Shown here in pieces: positions 8,130 to 17,234 of a stretch of DNA of 64,000 nt (position 1 is the stretch's first letter; every line of letters begins with the position of its first letter). Where the stretch lies: positions 124,001 through 188,000 of the forward strand of contig NC_021295.1 in NCBI RefSeq assembly GCF_000402035.1, in the 5' to 3' direction. Both the position numbers and the translations under genes were made by a program. The stretch is from Caballeronia insecticola. GTDB lineage: Bacteria > Pseudomonadota > Gammaproteobacteria > Burkholderiales > Burkholderiaceae. Under the pieces are notes generated by a model that had not been told where the DNA came from, did no database searches, and worked only from the letters and a program-made list of their open reading frames with translations.

Positions 8130-9061
8130 GCACGGTCGATATCCAGCCACTGTTTTCGCAGTGGGGGAGGTTCGGCCTCTACAGCTTTTTCATCGACGGA
8201 AGCGAGCCGGCGATTGTCGATACCGGCATCGCCGCATCGCCGGCGGAAGGCATTGCACCAGCCCTGAGGAAATTGGGGCGGCGCATCGAAGATGTGCGCT
8301 GGATTCTTCTTACACACGGTCACATCGATCACATCGGCGGGGCGCACGCATTATGGGAGCTGACTGGCCGCAAAGCCAAGGTCGTCATCCACGAGGCAGA
8401 TGCACCGTTCCTGCGTTCACGCCGAACCCATGTCGAAGAATATCTGGCAGCGCGTGGCCGATATATCGACGATCCGGAAGGGGAGGCGAAGCTCACGGCG
8501 GCCTGTGAGGTCGCCATTTCCGGCGAGATGGAACCGCATCAGGTGGTTCGCCATGGCGACAAGTTATCGCTTGGGCCGGACGTGACGATCACGGTGCACT
8601 CCGTGCCGGGTCACACGGCAGGTTCGGTGGCGTATGTAGTGGAAGGGCAGGGCGATGTCTTCGTCGGCGATGCCGTGCAGATTCACGGTGCAGCCAACGG
8701 ATTTCCGAGTTATGCCGATCCGGATGCGTATCGCGCCAGCCTGTTGCACCTTCGCGACCACGTCAGACCGAACCGCCTGTTTCTCGGCCATCCCTATCGC
8801 AGCCAGGGTGCGGAGTCGCCGGGCGTGGTGCTGGACCGCAAACAGGCAGCGGCCAGCATTCAGGAAAGCCTCGGCATCGAGGCGAGGGTGCGCGCCGCCA
8901 CTGAGCAATTCGGCCTCGACGGCACGGCTGTTGCCACGGCTCCCTGTTCGCCCTTTTGCTGTATCGCGCATCACTTGCGCTACGACGGCGACCCGACCCT
9001 GGAACCCTCGCCATTCTTTACCACGATGCACGGTTACTTTCACAAGGGCTATCGCTCATGA
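8126..9061 (+). CDS. Metallo-beta-lactamase-fold hydrolase
   Basis: A 311-residue MBL-fold protein. The zinc motif THGHIDHIGG (HxHxDH) is followed by a further histidine in PGHTAGS and an aspartate in FVGDAVQ, giving a full dinuclear site, with a late histidine in LGHPYRS. Family members include glyoxalase II-like thioesterases and lactonases. The C-terminal region (residues about 230-311) extends beyond the core fold and has a CSPFCC cysteine cluster. Overlaps both neighbours by four bases. Precise substrate unknown. Confidence 0.87.
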   Translation: MSTVDIQPLFSQWGRFGLYSFFIDGSEPAIVDTGIAASPAEGIAPALRKLGRRIEDVRWILLTHGHIDHIGGAHALWELTGRKAKVVIHEADAPFLRSRRTHVEEYLAARGRYIDDPEGEAKLTAACEVAISGEMEPHQVVRHGDKLSLGPDVTITVHSVPGHTAGSVAYVVEGQGDVFVGDAVQIHGAANGFPSYADPDAYRASLLHLRDHVRPNRLFLGHPYRSQGAESPGVVLDRKQAAASIQESLGIEARVRAATEQFGLDGTAVATAPCSPFCCIAHHLRYDGDPTLEPSPFFTTMHGYFHKGYRS

Positions 9062-10743
9062 TGGTTGTACACAAAGATTTGCGCGTGCCGATGCGCGACG
9101 GCATTCATCTGGCGGCCGACGCCTACCATGCGCCGGGCGATATGCCGCGTCCGGCGCTGGTCGCGCTAAGCCCTTACGGCAAGGAGTTGCAGGCGCTTGC
9201 GCTCTCCATTCCTCCTCAGAAGCGTCCTTCTCCGTTGTGGGACGGATGCATCGAGGCGGGCGACATCGCGCGCGTGGTGAAGGAGGGCTACGTACACGTG
9301 ATCGGCGACGTACGCGGCTCCGGCGCTTCAGAGGGCGAGCACATCGGCAACTACAACGCCGGCGGCGTTCCACTGGGGCAGGATGCCTACGATTTCATCG
9401 AGTGGGTCGCCGCGCAGCCATGGTGCAACGGCGTGGTCGGGATGATCGGAATTTCCTACTTCGGCTCGATGCAGATCTTCGCTGCGGCCGAACGGCCTCC
9501 GCATCTCAAGGCAATTTTCGTCAGCGGCGGGCACTTCGATTTTTATGAAACGACCTATCACGGCGGTGTCATGTGGTTCATGCCGCGTGCCGCACGAGAG
9601 GGCCGTGGCGGCGACTCGGGCTGGGCTTTCACGCAGCGGCACAAGTCTCGCATGCTGGCGACCTGCTCCGAGGAGGAAATCAAGCGGCGCGTGGCCGAGC
9701 GACTAGCCGACCCCGACGTGGCGGCCTGGCCCAACCTCGTGCATCTGCTGAATTATCCGATTCACCACGAGTCCTGGTTCGACATCGTCATGAATCATCT
9801 CGATGGCGAGTGGTACGAAGAGCAGAACCCGATCAATTTGGCCAGAAACATCGATATCCCCGTGTACTTGCAGATCAACCAGGGCCGCGGCTGGACCGTA
9901 GACGGAACGATCGAGCTCTTCGATGTGCTGAAAGGCCCGAAGAAACTGGAGATCGGACCCTATCCGCCGATGCAGACACGCCCCTGGATCGATGACCACG
10001 ACACCATGTTCCGCTGGTACGACTACTGGCTGAAGGGCATCGACAACGGGATCATGGACGAGGCAGCGGTGAAGGTGCATGTCGAAGGCAGCCGCACATG
10101 GATGACGGCCGATCATTGGCCCGTCACGCCAGTCGAATACAGGCCATTGTACTTGCGTACCCGTGGCAAGCTGGCGTTCGAGCCGGAGCCCCTGCACATG
10201 GAGCACGCGCATCCGGAAGGCTTTTATCAGGCGCCACTGACTATCGTGGACAAGGTCGAGAAGCTGATGTGGTCCACGGAACCGTTCCAGGCCGCGACAT
10301 CGGTCCATGGCGTGGGCGCTGCGCATCTCCATGTAGCCATTGACCAGGACGATACGAATCTGATCCTGCGCGTGTGGGACGAGGCGCCGACCGGCAAACG
10401 CCAGCTTGTCACGACAGGCTTCCTCAAGGCATCGCATCGCGAACTCGATGAACGATCCAGCGAAGGCAACCCATATCACCCACACACACGCAGTGTGCCT
10501 GTCGATCCCGGCGTGATCAATGAATACGTCGTGCGGCTCTACCCCTTCGCGAATGAATTCAAGGCCGGCCACAAGCTGGTCGTCGAGCTCATGTGCAACG
10601 AGCCGCTGGTGGACGAGCACAATTCGCTGTTGCCGCCCGATGCATTTCATCTCCCTGTTGGACGGGCAGTGACGCACACGATCTATCGGGATGCGACGCA
10701 TCTGTCGCGGCTCGTGCTGCCGTTTGCGTCAGCCCGAACTTAA
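9058..10743 (+). CDS. CocE/NonD-type serine hydrolase (X-Pro dipeptidyl-peptidase S15 family)
   Basis: At 561 residues this matches CocE-like acylhydrolases. It begins with the typical RVPMRDGIHLAADAY strand, then VHVIGDVRGSGASEGE, the nucleophile motif GMIGISYFGSMQ (GxSxxG), an alpha cap, and a C-terminal jelly-roll domain (from about residue 330). Relatives hydrolyse cocaine, glutaryl-7-ACA or other bulky esters and amides. The chosen ATG overlaps the preceding stop; translation reads MMVVHKDLRV. It is the third serine/metal hydrolase after the monooxygenase and probably acts on a different ester or amide bond of the same compound. Confidence 0.9.
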   Translation: MMVVHKDLRVPMRDGIHLAADAYHAPGDMPRPALVALSPYGKELQALALSIPPQKRPSPLWDGCIEAGDIARVVKEGYVHVIGDVRGSGASEGEHIGNYNAGGVPLGQDAYDFIEWVAAQPWCNGVVGMIGISYFGSMQIFAAAERPPHLKAIFVSGGHFDFYETTYHGGVMWFMPRAAREGRGGDSGWAFTQRHKSRMLATCSEEEIKRRVAERLADPDVAAWPNLVHLLNYPIHHESWFDIVMNHLDGEWYEEQNPINLARNIDIPVYLQINQGRGWTVDGTIELFDVLKGPKKLEIGPYPPMQTRPWIDDHDTMFRWYDYWLKGIDNGIMDEAAVKVHVEGSRTWMTADHWPVTPVEYRPLYLRTRGKLAFEPEPLHMEHAHPEGFYQAPLTIVDKVEKLMWSTEPFQAATSVHGVGAAHLHVAIDQDDTNLILRVWDEAPTGKRQLVTTGFLKASHRELDERSSEGNPYHPHTRSVPVDPGVINEYVVRLYPFANEFKAGHKLVVELMCNEPLVDEHNSLLPPDAFHLPVGRAVTHTIYRDATHLSRLVLPFASART

Positions 10744-10805
10744 GCGAAGGTTTGCTGGCGCACGAGGATACAGCCGCTTTCTCGCCAGCCCGGCCGTAAC
10801 CGAAA

Positions 10806-10842
10806 GGGTCCCATGCGCACTTGTCCGAGTGCGAAGAGACCC
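10806..10842. other. Imperfect hairpin between hydrolase operon and porin gene
   Basis: GGGTC ... GACCC encloses GCGCAC ... GTGCG, so the DNA can fold into a two-part stem of about 10 pairs. It lies 64 bp after the CocE-type gene and 150 bp before the porin gene, with no T-run. It may be an mRNA processing or attenuation element rather than a classical terminator. The rest of the 248-bp gap shows no gene. Confidence 0.25.
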
Positions 10843-10991
10843 GGTTTGAAGCCGGATCACGATATCCGACCCACTGCATCACGAAGGCGTCCGTCGCTCC
10901 GTCAAGAATCGATTGGGCGAGCGTTAAGGGAAGATGTTTCAGCGAATGGATTCATAAAAATTAAGTAGTCCGACTATATTCAGGAGACAGA

Positions 10992-11987
10992 ATGAAAAAG
11001 GGGATCGATTTTCAAAGCAGGATGCGGCGATCCATAAGAGTCGTTGTTGGAGCGACCCTCGCTGCGATGTCATGTTGGGGGCAGGCATCGACGTATCAGC
11101 CGGCGGGCATCGATCTCGGCGCGACCACGTTCAATGATGCGTTCGGCAGTACGGAGCCGGGCTGGACGTCGATCCAGCTCTTGCAGTACAAGCACAACAC
11201 CCGGTTCTATACCAACACCGGCGCGCAAAGCTCCGTCTTCAAGGACGCGCAACTCAATGCGTTCGTGTGGATGCCGCAGATGGTCTACACGTCGCCGATT
11301 CGCGTCCTGGGGGGCGCACTCGGGTTCACGGCGATGCTGCCGGTTACGTCGTTGAACGCACACTCGACTGAATTCAATCCTTATGCGCCGACGCTGACCG
11401 CGCGTTCGGGCTTCGGCGACATTACGTTCGGCCCGTTTTTGCAGATGGCGCCCGTGATCAGCGAAGGTCGTCCAGTCTTCGTGCAGCGTTTCGAGTTCGA
11501 TGTGATCGCGCCAACCGGCGCCTACGATCCGAACAAGCTCGTCAATCCGAGTTCGGGCTTCTGGTCGCTGAACCCGTACTGGTCGGTGACCGTTTTGCCT
11601 ACGCCGAAGACGGAAGTGTCGGTGCGCATGCACTACCTGTACAACTTGAAGAACACCAATCCGGGAATCAACAATCCGTTTGAAGTCCCGGGCATGGTGA
11701 ACTTTCAGGCCGGTCAGGCAGTGTGGGCCAACTTTGCAGCTTCTTACAAGGTCTTGCCGCACCTCAATGTCGGCCTGAACGGCTTCTGGTTCCGCCAGAT
11801 CACGGATGACCGTGTCAACGGGGCAAGCCAGGCTGCCGCCCGCACGACGAACCTGTCGCTGGGCCCCGGCGCTGAGTGGACGATCGATCGCAATAACTTC
11901 GTATTCGCGAATCTGTATTTCCCGGTGGTGGAGCGCAACACCTACTCCGGCACTCACGTGAACCTGCGCTGGATTCATGCGTTCTGA
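10992..11987 (+). CDS. MetA-type outer-membrane channel (Phenol_MetA_deg family)
   Basis: The 331-residue protein starts with a cleavable signal peptide (basic MKKGIDFQSRMRRS, hydrophobic VVVGATLAAMSCWG, then QAS). The rest is alternating amphipathic beta-strands ending in an aromatic residue (LRWIHAF), typical of an outer-membrane beta-barrel. The text YKHNTRF, FEFDVIAPTGAYDPNKLVN and NPYWSVT is characteristic of the SphA/MetA family that sits beside aromatic degradation genes and admits hydrophobic substrates. GGAG lies 8 bases upstream. Together with the next MFS gene it gives the operon an outer- and inner-membrane uptake route. Confidence 0.88.
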   Translation: MKKGIDFQSRMRRSIRVVVGATLAAMSCWGQASTYQPAGIDLGATTFNDAFGSTEPGWTSIQLLQYKHNTRFYTNTGAQSSVFKDAQLNAFVWMPQMVYTSPIRVLGGALGFTAMLPVTSLNAHSTEFNPYAPTLTARSGFGDITFGPFLQMAPVISEGRPVFVQRFEFDVIAPTGAYDPNKLVNPSSGFWSLNPYWSVTVLPTPKTEVSVRMHYLYNLKNTNPGINNPFEVPGMVNFQAGQAVWANFAASYKVLPHLNVGLNGFWFRQITDDRVNGASQAAARTTNLSLGPGAEWTIDRNNFVFANLYFPVVERNTYSGTHVNLRWIHAF

Positions 11988-12000
11988 CTCGGAGACCACC

Positions 12001-13194
12001 ATGCAGAAGGTACTCGACTTATCTCGAATCGAAAGTGCTCCAGGAATAGTGACGCTGATGATTTCCCACTGTGCAGGCATGCTGGATCTGGTCGCACTGC
12101 CGTTGTGGGTCGGTACGTTGATCGCCCATTACCGGTTCAATCCTCAACAGGCAGGCACGCTGCCGACGCTGTTTCTGATCGGAGCATCATTGTCCAGCGT
12201 AGTGTGTGCCTCTCGTGTCAACCGCGTGAACGCAAAGCTGACTGTGGTGACCGGCTTTGCTCTTGCGGCTCTGGCATTTGCGCTGTGCTTCCGCCAAACG
12301 AGCATGGGCACGCTGGTGCCCCTGCACTTTGCCGGTGGCCTCGCGGTTGGAGCCGCGTTGAGCGCTACGCACGGTACGATCGGGCATGCACTCAATCCTC
12401 ATCGTGTATTTGCATGGGCCGGGCTGGCCATTGGCCTATTCGGTATCGTCTTTCTCGGCGGAACGCCAGGCGTACTAGCGAGGTTCGGAGGGGCAACGCT
12501 GTTTATCGTTTTTGCTGGAGTCATGGGGATAGCGGCCGTGGCGGCACTGCTGTTCTTCCCGCGTCCGAGCCGGCGGATTGTGGCGGATCGCGACGGATCT
12601 CCCGTGAGCGTGCAGCCGCTGGCCCGGGCGGTCTGGTATTCGATTGCCGGAATCGCATTGCTCGCGATGACTCAGGCCATGACATTGAGCTTCTACGAGC
12701 GAATCGGCATGTCACGCGGATTCGGCCGCGAACTGGTGACGCTGGCGCTGGTGATCTACGGCATCGTCACGCTTTTTCCGGCGCCGTTGGCGGGTTTGCT
12801 CGAAAAGCGGATCAAGGCGACAACAGTCATTTCGATCGGACCGATCATGCAGGCTGTGTGCGCCATGATCGTGACGCACACCTCGACTTACTCGTTGTTC
12901 GCGGCGTCAGGAGCGCTGATGGCATTCACGATTCTGTTCACGCACACCTATGCCTTCGGCCTGCTTGCGCGACTCGATGTTACCGGGCGGGCGGTGGCCG
13001 CAACGCCAGCAATGCTTATGGTAGGCGCTGCAATCGCTCCTTTCCTCGGCGGGACGCTAGTCGAATTTATCGGTTTCAGTGCGATTGGCTATGCTGCCAT
13101 CGTCCTCGTAGCAATGGAACTGGTGTTGTTCAATTTGACGCGTCGGGCTGTGCGGGGTGGATCATCGGTCGAACAGGTTCCGGCGGCGATTTAG
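12001..13194 (+). CDS. MFS transporter
   Basis: A 397-residue polytopic protein with about 12 hydrophobic segments and no soluble domain. It is rich in MFS-like glycine helices (AGGLAVGAALSATHG, GLAIGLFGIVFLGGTPG). The start ATG is 13 bp after the porin stop, with a GGAGA site; a longer in-frame start would overlap the porin gene. As the last gene of the hydrolase operon it probably imports the pathway substrate or exports an inhibitory intermediate. No substrate can be assigned. Confidence 0.82.
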   Translation: MQKVLDLSRIESAPGIVTLMISHCAGMLDLVALPLWVGTLIAHYRFNPQQAGTLPTLFLIGASLSSVVCASRVNRVNAKLTVVTGFALAALAFALCFRQTSMGTLVPLHFAGGLAVGAALSATHGTIGHALNPHRVFAWAGLAIGLFGIVFLGGTPGVLARFGGATLFIVFAGVMGIAAVAALLFFPRPSRRIVADRDGSPVSVQPLARAVWYSIAGIALLAMTQAMTLSFYERIGMSRGFGRELVTLALVIYGIVTLFPAPLAGLLEKRIKATTVISIGPIMQAVCAMIVTHTSTYSLFAASGALMAFTILFTHTYAFGLLARLDVTGRAVAATPAMLMVGAAIAPFLGGTLVEFIGFSAIGYAAIVLVAMELVLFNLTRRAVRGGSSVEQVPAAI

Positions 13195-13508
13195 CCACGC
13201 GTCCAATTTGTGGAGTGAATGTCCGGCGTTCAAAATTCGCTGGCAAGATGTTCACTCCCAATCCTATTCATGCTCGACGAGACCGTTCTAGTTACCATTA
13301 TAGAAATTCGCCTGGACACCTTTTCGCGAACGGGGGCGCAGTAGATTGGGGTGAACGTCTGTAGCGAGGAGATCGTGTGCAGGCCGGCGCGCCCCTTGAA
13401 CGACTGTTGCACACCGAGAGCTGCCCAAGGTGTGCTAGTCGGCCGACCGGTCGCTGAGAGTCGTGTACCGAAGTTGGCGCGGCGGTCGCATTCACCCGGC
13501 GACGCACG
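13195..13508. other. Interval without a recognisable gene
   Basis: About 310 bp between the MFS stop and the mobile-element mosaic. A minus-strand frame runs through it as a continuation of the chimeric transposase, but the residues are non-homologous and codon use is poor. I see no gene, terminator or repeat I can support. Confidence 0.4.
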
Positions 13509-14123
13509 TACTGCGTACTTCGGTTTTCCGTGTGCGCGCAGGTACTTCGACAGCGCCTCGAAATAGCTGAAGGTCAACTCGGTCGCGGTGAAGTGCAGCG
13601 TCATCAGCCGTCCGGCGGCGTCATCGATGAACACCAGCAGCGTGCATTGCGGCGCTCGCTCTTCAAACCAGTGATGTTCGCTGCCGTCGATCTGAATCAG
13701 CTCACCCAGGCACGCGCGCCGATCACGCGGCTGGTGAAGGCTGGGCGGGCGCTGCTTGCGGGGAACCCAGAGTCCTGCGGCCGTCATCAACGTTCGCACG
13801 ATCTCGACAGCCCGTCTGATGCCGTGGCACTCCCGCAACTTCTCGCACGCCAGGATGGGTCCGAAGTTTGATTTCACGAAGGGCCGGACGAACTGGGCCG
13901 CGATGAGTCGCACGTTGTGACCAAGGCGTGCCAGCACACGGGCCCAGTGATGTGCGCTGCCACAGGCTTCCATGACGACACGGCTTGCAGGCCGGTTGAA
14001 GAAGAACGGCACGAGCTGCGCGCGTTTGAGTACCTTGCTGTGAATCGCGCCGGTATCAGGCTCGACATAGTGAATCTGGAAATCGCGCTTGGCCAGGTCG
14101 ATGGCAATGATCGCGGGTTCCAT
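13509..14123 (-). mobile_element. Chimeric transposase relic: IS110 N-terminus joined to ISNCY-type fragment
   Basis: One open minus-strand frame joins two unrelated transposases. The first 86 residues (14123 to about 13866) are the DEDD domain start of an IS110 transposase: AIIAIDLAKRDFQIHYVEPD, VVMEACGSAHHWAR and QFVRPFVKSN. At that point, exactly where IS110 proteins continue to the catalytic D of NDYIDAEAI, the frame switches to an ISNCY-type integrase: VRTLMTAAGLWVPRKQRPP, LGELIQIDGSEHHWFEE and LLVFIDDAAGRLMTLHF, ending near LRAHGKPKYAV. Neither catalytic domain is complete, so the product is not a functional transposase. The frame stays open to 13230 without homology. Confidence 0.75.
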
Positions 14124-14248
14124 CCGGTTCTCCTTGACGGCGGACTGCCGAACCAACAATGTCGCACGCTAACGAGCAGCACCTACGGCGTCTGGCTGCC
14201 CGCTTGAGGCGGGAGGCGACCATTCCATCTACTTGGCAGAACGCGAGA

Positions 14249-14266
14249 TTGAACTTGGGACCTACA
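14249..14266 (+). repeat. 18-bp motif shared with 37655-37672
   Basis: TTGAACTTGGGACCTACA occurs here and, in the same orientation, at 37655. Similarity continues weakly for about 30 bp downstream (an A-rich stretch, then TAATT and TTTATGT). Both copies lie at the edge of insertion-sequence debris, so this is probably a terminal segment of the same or related mobile element. Confidence 0.5.
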
Positions 14267-14451
14267 AACAAAAAGTCGCTAATTCCTTTATGTCAACACC
14301 AAACGATAATTGCATATGCGTTGTCGCGCGCCGCAAAGAATCTGCATAACGTGTTCGGAGTTTGCACTATCTTGCGCGTCCGCCCGCAGTCAGTACCCCT
14401 GCGCCAGCAGGAACATCTGACGGTCCGACGCCTTCGCTGTGCTTCTTCCGT

Positions 14452-14565
14452 GAAATGCGACTCGGTCACCTTGGTGACTTGATGAGTGATTGCCGTCACG
14501 TTGCCGGCGGGGTCGAGCATCGGCGCGTTGATCGCAACGCACCAATGCGACTCGTACCCATCGCA
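14452..14565 (-). pseudogene. PAS-domain relic of a signalling protein
   Basis: The minus strand reads CDGYESHWCVAINAPMLDP and then AGNVTAITHQVTKVTESHF. This matches the end of a PAS/PAC module (W.pvNaPVLDaxGxVxxIiHrVeDVTE) found in hybrid histidine kinases and PAS-containing regulators. Only about 38 residues are recognisable and no kinase or output domain is adjacent, so it is a fragment. The remainder of 14160-14611 shows no gene. Confidence 0.4.
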
Positions 14566-14611
14566 GGATTTACGAGGTCGTAGCGCCGGCCTGGCACGGC
14601 GCTCAGTCGCC

Positions 14612-15517
14612 TCATTCTTTGAGTCGCGCGGCTTCCGGTCCACAAAGTGTGTCCACGAGATCAACAAGATGCCGGTTGCCCACCAGTGTCCCTTTGCGAA
14701 AGCAGACGCGGTGATGACGGGCGGCCCAAGGGTCTGTCAACTTCACGACGGTGACATTTCCCTGCTGGCGTTCGCTTATCGCGGATTGCGGCACAATGCT
14801 GATGCCGGCGCCCGACCCAACCAGTCGCATCACCGCGTCGAAACTCGCGACTTGCACCCGTACGTCGAGGCGGCCGCCAAGGGCCGCAGCCTGACTCATG
14901 AGGTAGGTGTGAAGCGCCGATCCATTTTGCTGGCATATCCACGGCTCGCCGAAACACTCGGTGAAGCGCACGGCGCTGCGCCGGCTGAGCCGGCTACCTG
15001 ACGGCACCACCACGACGAACCGATCTTCGCGATAGGGCAGGAACTCGAGATCGGGATGGTCGGAATCGACCGCCACCACACCGAGGTCGGCGCGACCCTG
15101 CAATACCGCCACGATGATGTCGGTTCCGAGCCGCTCTTCCAGTGTGATGCGAACTGACGGATGTGCAGCGAAGAAGCGGGCGAGGTCGTCGGGGAGATAG
15201 AAGTTGACGACATTGTTGTTCGCGAACAAGGTCAGATGCGTCGTCAACCCGAGGGCATAGGGCGAGAGATCCGCGTGCATCTGCTCGAGCCGGGCCACAC
15301 AATGTCGCACGTGTTCGAGCATCACGTTACCGGCCGCGGTCAGGGCAACTCCCCGCGCCTGCCGCACGAAAAGGGCGACGCCCAATGCCTCTTCCAGTTT
15401 CTTCAGCCGAAGACTGGCGGATGACGGGGCGAGATGAACACGGGCTGCGCCACGCGAAAGACTGCCCTCTTCGGCGATGGCGAGGAACGTTCGCAAATCA
15501 ACCAGATCGTAGTGCAT
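14612..15517 (-). CDS. LysR-family transcriptional regulator
   Basis: The 301-residue protein has the N-terminal winged helix-turn-helix (LRTFLAIAEEGSLSRGAARVH, then LKKLEEALGVALFVRQ) and a C-terminal periplasmic-binding-like effector domain from about residue 90. It is divergently oriented to the MFS-amidase-cupin operon, the classical LysR arrangement, so it probably regulates that operon. Its effector is unknown. An alternative target is the hydrolase operon upstream, but IS debris lies between them. Confidence 0.88.
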   Translation of the reverse strand: MHYDLVDLRTFLAIAEEGSLSRGAARVHLAPSSASLRLKKLEEALGVALFVRQARGVALTAAGNVMLEHVRHCVARLEQMHADLSPYALGLTTHLTLFANNNVVNFYLPDDLARFFAAHPSVRITLEERLGTDIIVAVLQGRADLGVVAVDSDHPDLEFLPYREDRFVVVVPSGSRLSRRSAVRFTECFGEPWICQQNGSALHTYLMSQAAALGGRLDVRVQVASFDAVMRLVGSGAGISIVPQSAISERQQGNVTVVKLTDPWAARHHRVCFRKGTLVGNRHLVDLVDTLCGPEAARLKE

Positions 15518-15563
15518 TGTTTTCGTACTTGACGAATCGTGAAAGGTAGTGCGGGTGCCGAAT

Positions 15564-15579
15564 CCCGCTCTAAAGCGGG
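15564..15579. other. Short perfect hairpin in the divergent promoter region
   Basis: CCCGCT-CTAA-AGCGGG is a 6-bp stem with a 4-nt loop, 47 bp upstream of the LysR start. No T-run follows. It may be a small regulatory stem; function unproven. Confidence 0.3.
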
Positions 15580-15781
15580 CTTCATTGTAGGAGAGGTTTC
15601 GCGTATCGCAAAACCTTCCGTTGCGAAAACTCGATTGTTATTGGGCGCGGTGAGGTCGAAACTCAAGTCCACGCCGTCAAATTCGATTATCCGACGCGAG
15701 TTGGCGCGAGAAGGCGACAAACTCGAAACGCGCGTATCCGGATCCAAACCAGGACGAGCCGATTCAGTCAAAACACGCTGA

Positions 15782-15802
15782 CTTTCGACTTTTGATCGAA
15801 AG
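15782..15802. promoter_or_regulatory. Palindromic candidate operator before the MFS-amidase operon
   Basis: CTTTCGA-N7-TCGAAAG is a perfect inverted repeat 46 bp upstream of the MFS start. Its 21-bp span and position near the promoter make it a good regulator-binding candidate; LysR boxes (T-N11-A) are looser, so another protein could bind. The rest of the 331-bp divergent region (15518-15848) shows no gene. Confidence 0.45.
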
Positions 15803-15848
15803 AGTAACGCAGCATCCAGACGGTCTGGTCATCAATTAGAGGTATCGA

Positions 15849-17180
15849 ATGCCTGCTCACCACATGTCCGCCACCGAGATGGCAGAGCGTCATACGCTAA
15901 GAAAAATATCATGGCGCATTATCCCGTTCTTGCTCATTTGCTACATGATGGCGATTATCGACAGAGGGAATGTCGGAATGGCATCGTTGCAGATGAATGC
16001 CGATCTCGGACTTACGGCTCAGGCGTTTGGCTTTGGAAGTAGTCTGTTTTTTATTTCCAACTTCGCTTGCGAAGTTCCGAGCAGTTTAGCGCTCAAGCGC
16101 TTTGGCGCACGCAAGTGGATTGCGCGAATCATGCTTACCTGGGGGGCTGTCACGCTGCTTACGGCCTGGATTACCTCAGCAAATATGTTCTATCTGGCGA
16201 GGTTTCTTCTAGGGGCCGCTGAAGCCGGCTTTTTCCCCGGCGTGCTGCTCTACCTCACCTATTGGATTCCGCGGCAGTATCGCGGATGGACCGGCGCCAT
16301 CTTTATGGCCGGTATCCCGGTTTCCAACGTCATTGGCTCTCCGATATCTGCAGCACTGCTGCAAATGGACGGGACGCTTGGACTTCGCGGCTGGCATTGG
16401 CTCTTCATTCTCGAAGGTGTCACGACAATATCGCTCGGCTTGGCGTGCCTTGTCTGGCTCGTCGACAAACCCAAGGAAGCGAAGTGGCTCTTGCCGGCTG
16501 AGAACGCCTGGCTGGAAGAAAAATTTGCTTTCGAGACCAAGGCTGTCAAGCAGGTTGCTCCGGAAACGCATTGGAAAACCATGCTGAACAGGCACATACT
16601 ATGCCTCGCTCTCGTCGATGCCAGCTCGACCGGCGCCAGCGTTACTCTGGCGGTATGGCAGCCGCAGTTGCTCAAATCGCTGGGCTTGACGGTGAGTCAG
16701 ACCGGGATTTTGAACGCGATACCTTACGCTCTCGGCGTGGTGGCGATGATCTTCTGGGGACGCCGATCGGACCGCCGAAAGGAGCGCTTCTGGCACACGG
16801 TTATTCCTATTGGACTCATTGCAGCAGGAAGTGTCGCGATCTGTTTCTCCCATTCGCTATACACAATCATGATTGGACTTTCCTGTGTCATGGTTGGCGC
16901 ATATTCAGAAAAACCTACGTTTTGGGCACTTGCCTCGTCGGTGCTCTCGAATCGAGTGGCCGCTGTCGGATTGGCAACGATAAATGCGGTGTCGATCCTG
17001 GTCGGCGGAGGTCTCATGGTTTCTGTCTACGGATGGATCAAGCAGGCGACGGGGAGTTACGCTTTGTCGATGCTCCCTTTCGCCGGTTTGGCCGCGGTGA
17101 GTATCGTCGCTCTAATGTTTGTCCACCGAGGTACGACGCCAGACAGCGCCTATGTTTCCTCTCAAGCGGCTGAGGCGTGA
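15849..17180 (+). CDS. MFS transporter, anion:cation symporter (ACS) type
   Basis: This 443-residue, 12-helix protein shows ACS-family traits: an N-terminal RIIPFLLICYMMAIIDRGNVG helix with the conserved DR-N, FGARKWIARIMLTWG after helix 2-3, and a TYWIPRQYRG segment before helix 5. ACS members import organic anions such as hexuronates, phthalate, tartrate or allantoate-like compounds. It heads an operon with an amidase and a cupin, so a carboxylated amide or similar nitrogen compound is a likely cargo; that is inference. Confidence 0.87.
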   Translation: MPAHHMSATEMAERHTLRKISWRIIPFLLICYMMAIIDRGNVGMASLQMNADLGLTAQAFGFGSSLFFISNFACEVPSSLALKRFGARKWIARIMLTWGAVTLLTAWITSANMFYLARFLLGAAEAGFFPGVLLYLTYWIPRQYRGWTGAIFMAGIPVSNVIGSPISAALLQMDGTLGLRGWHWLFILEGVTTISLGLACLVWLVDKPKEAKWLLPAENAWLEEKFAFETKAVKQVAPETHWKTMLNRHILCLALVDASSTGASVTLAVWQPQLLKSLGLTVSQTGILNAIPYALGVVAMIFWGRRSDRRKERFWHTVIPIGLIAAGSVAICFSHSLYTIMIGLSCVMVGAYSEKPTFWALASSVLSNRVAAVGLATINAVSILVGGGLMVSVYGWIKQATGSYALSMLPFAGLAAVSIVALMFVHRGTTPDSAYVSSQAAEA

Positions 17181-17234
17181 AGTCGTTATTTTCAACCGGG
17201 CGCGTAGTCCATGAAGTGGTGAAAGGGAAAAAGC

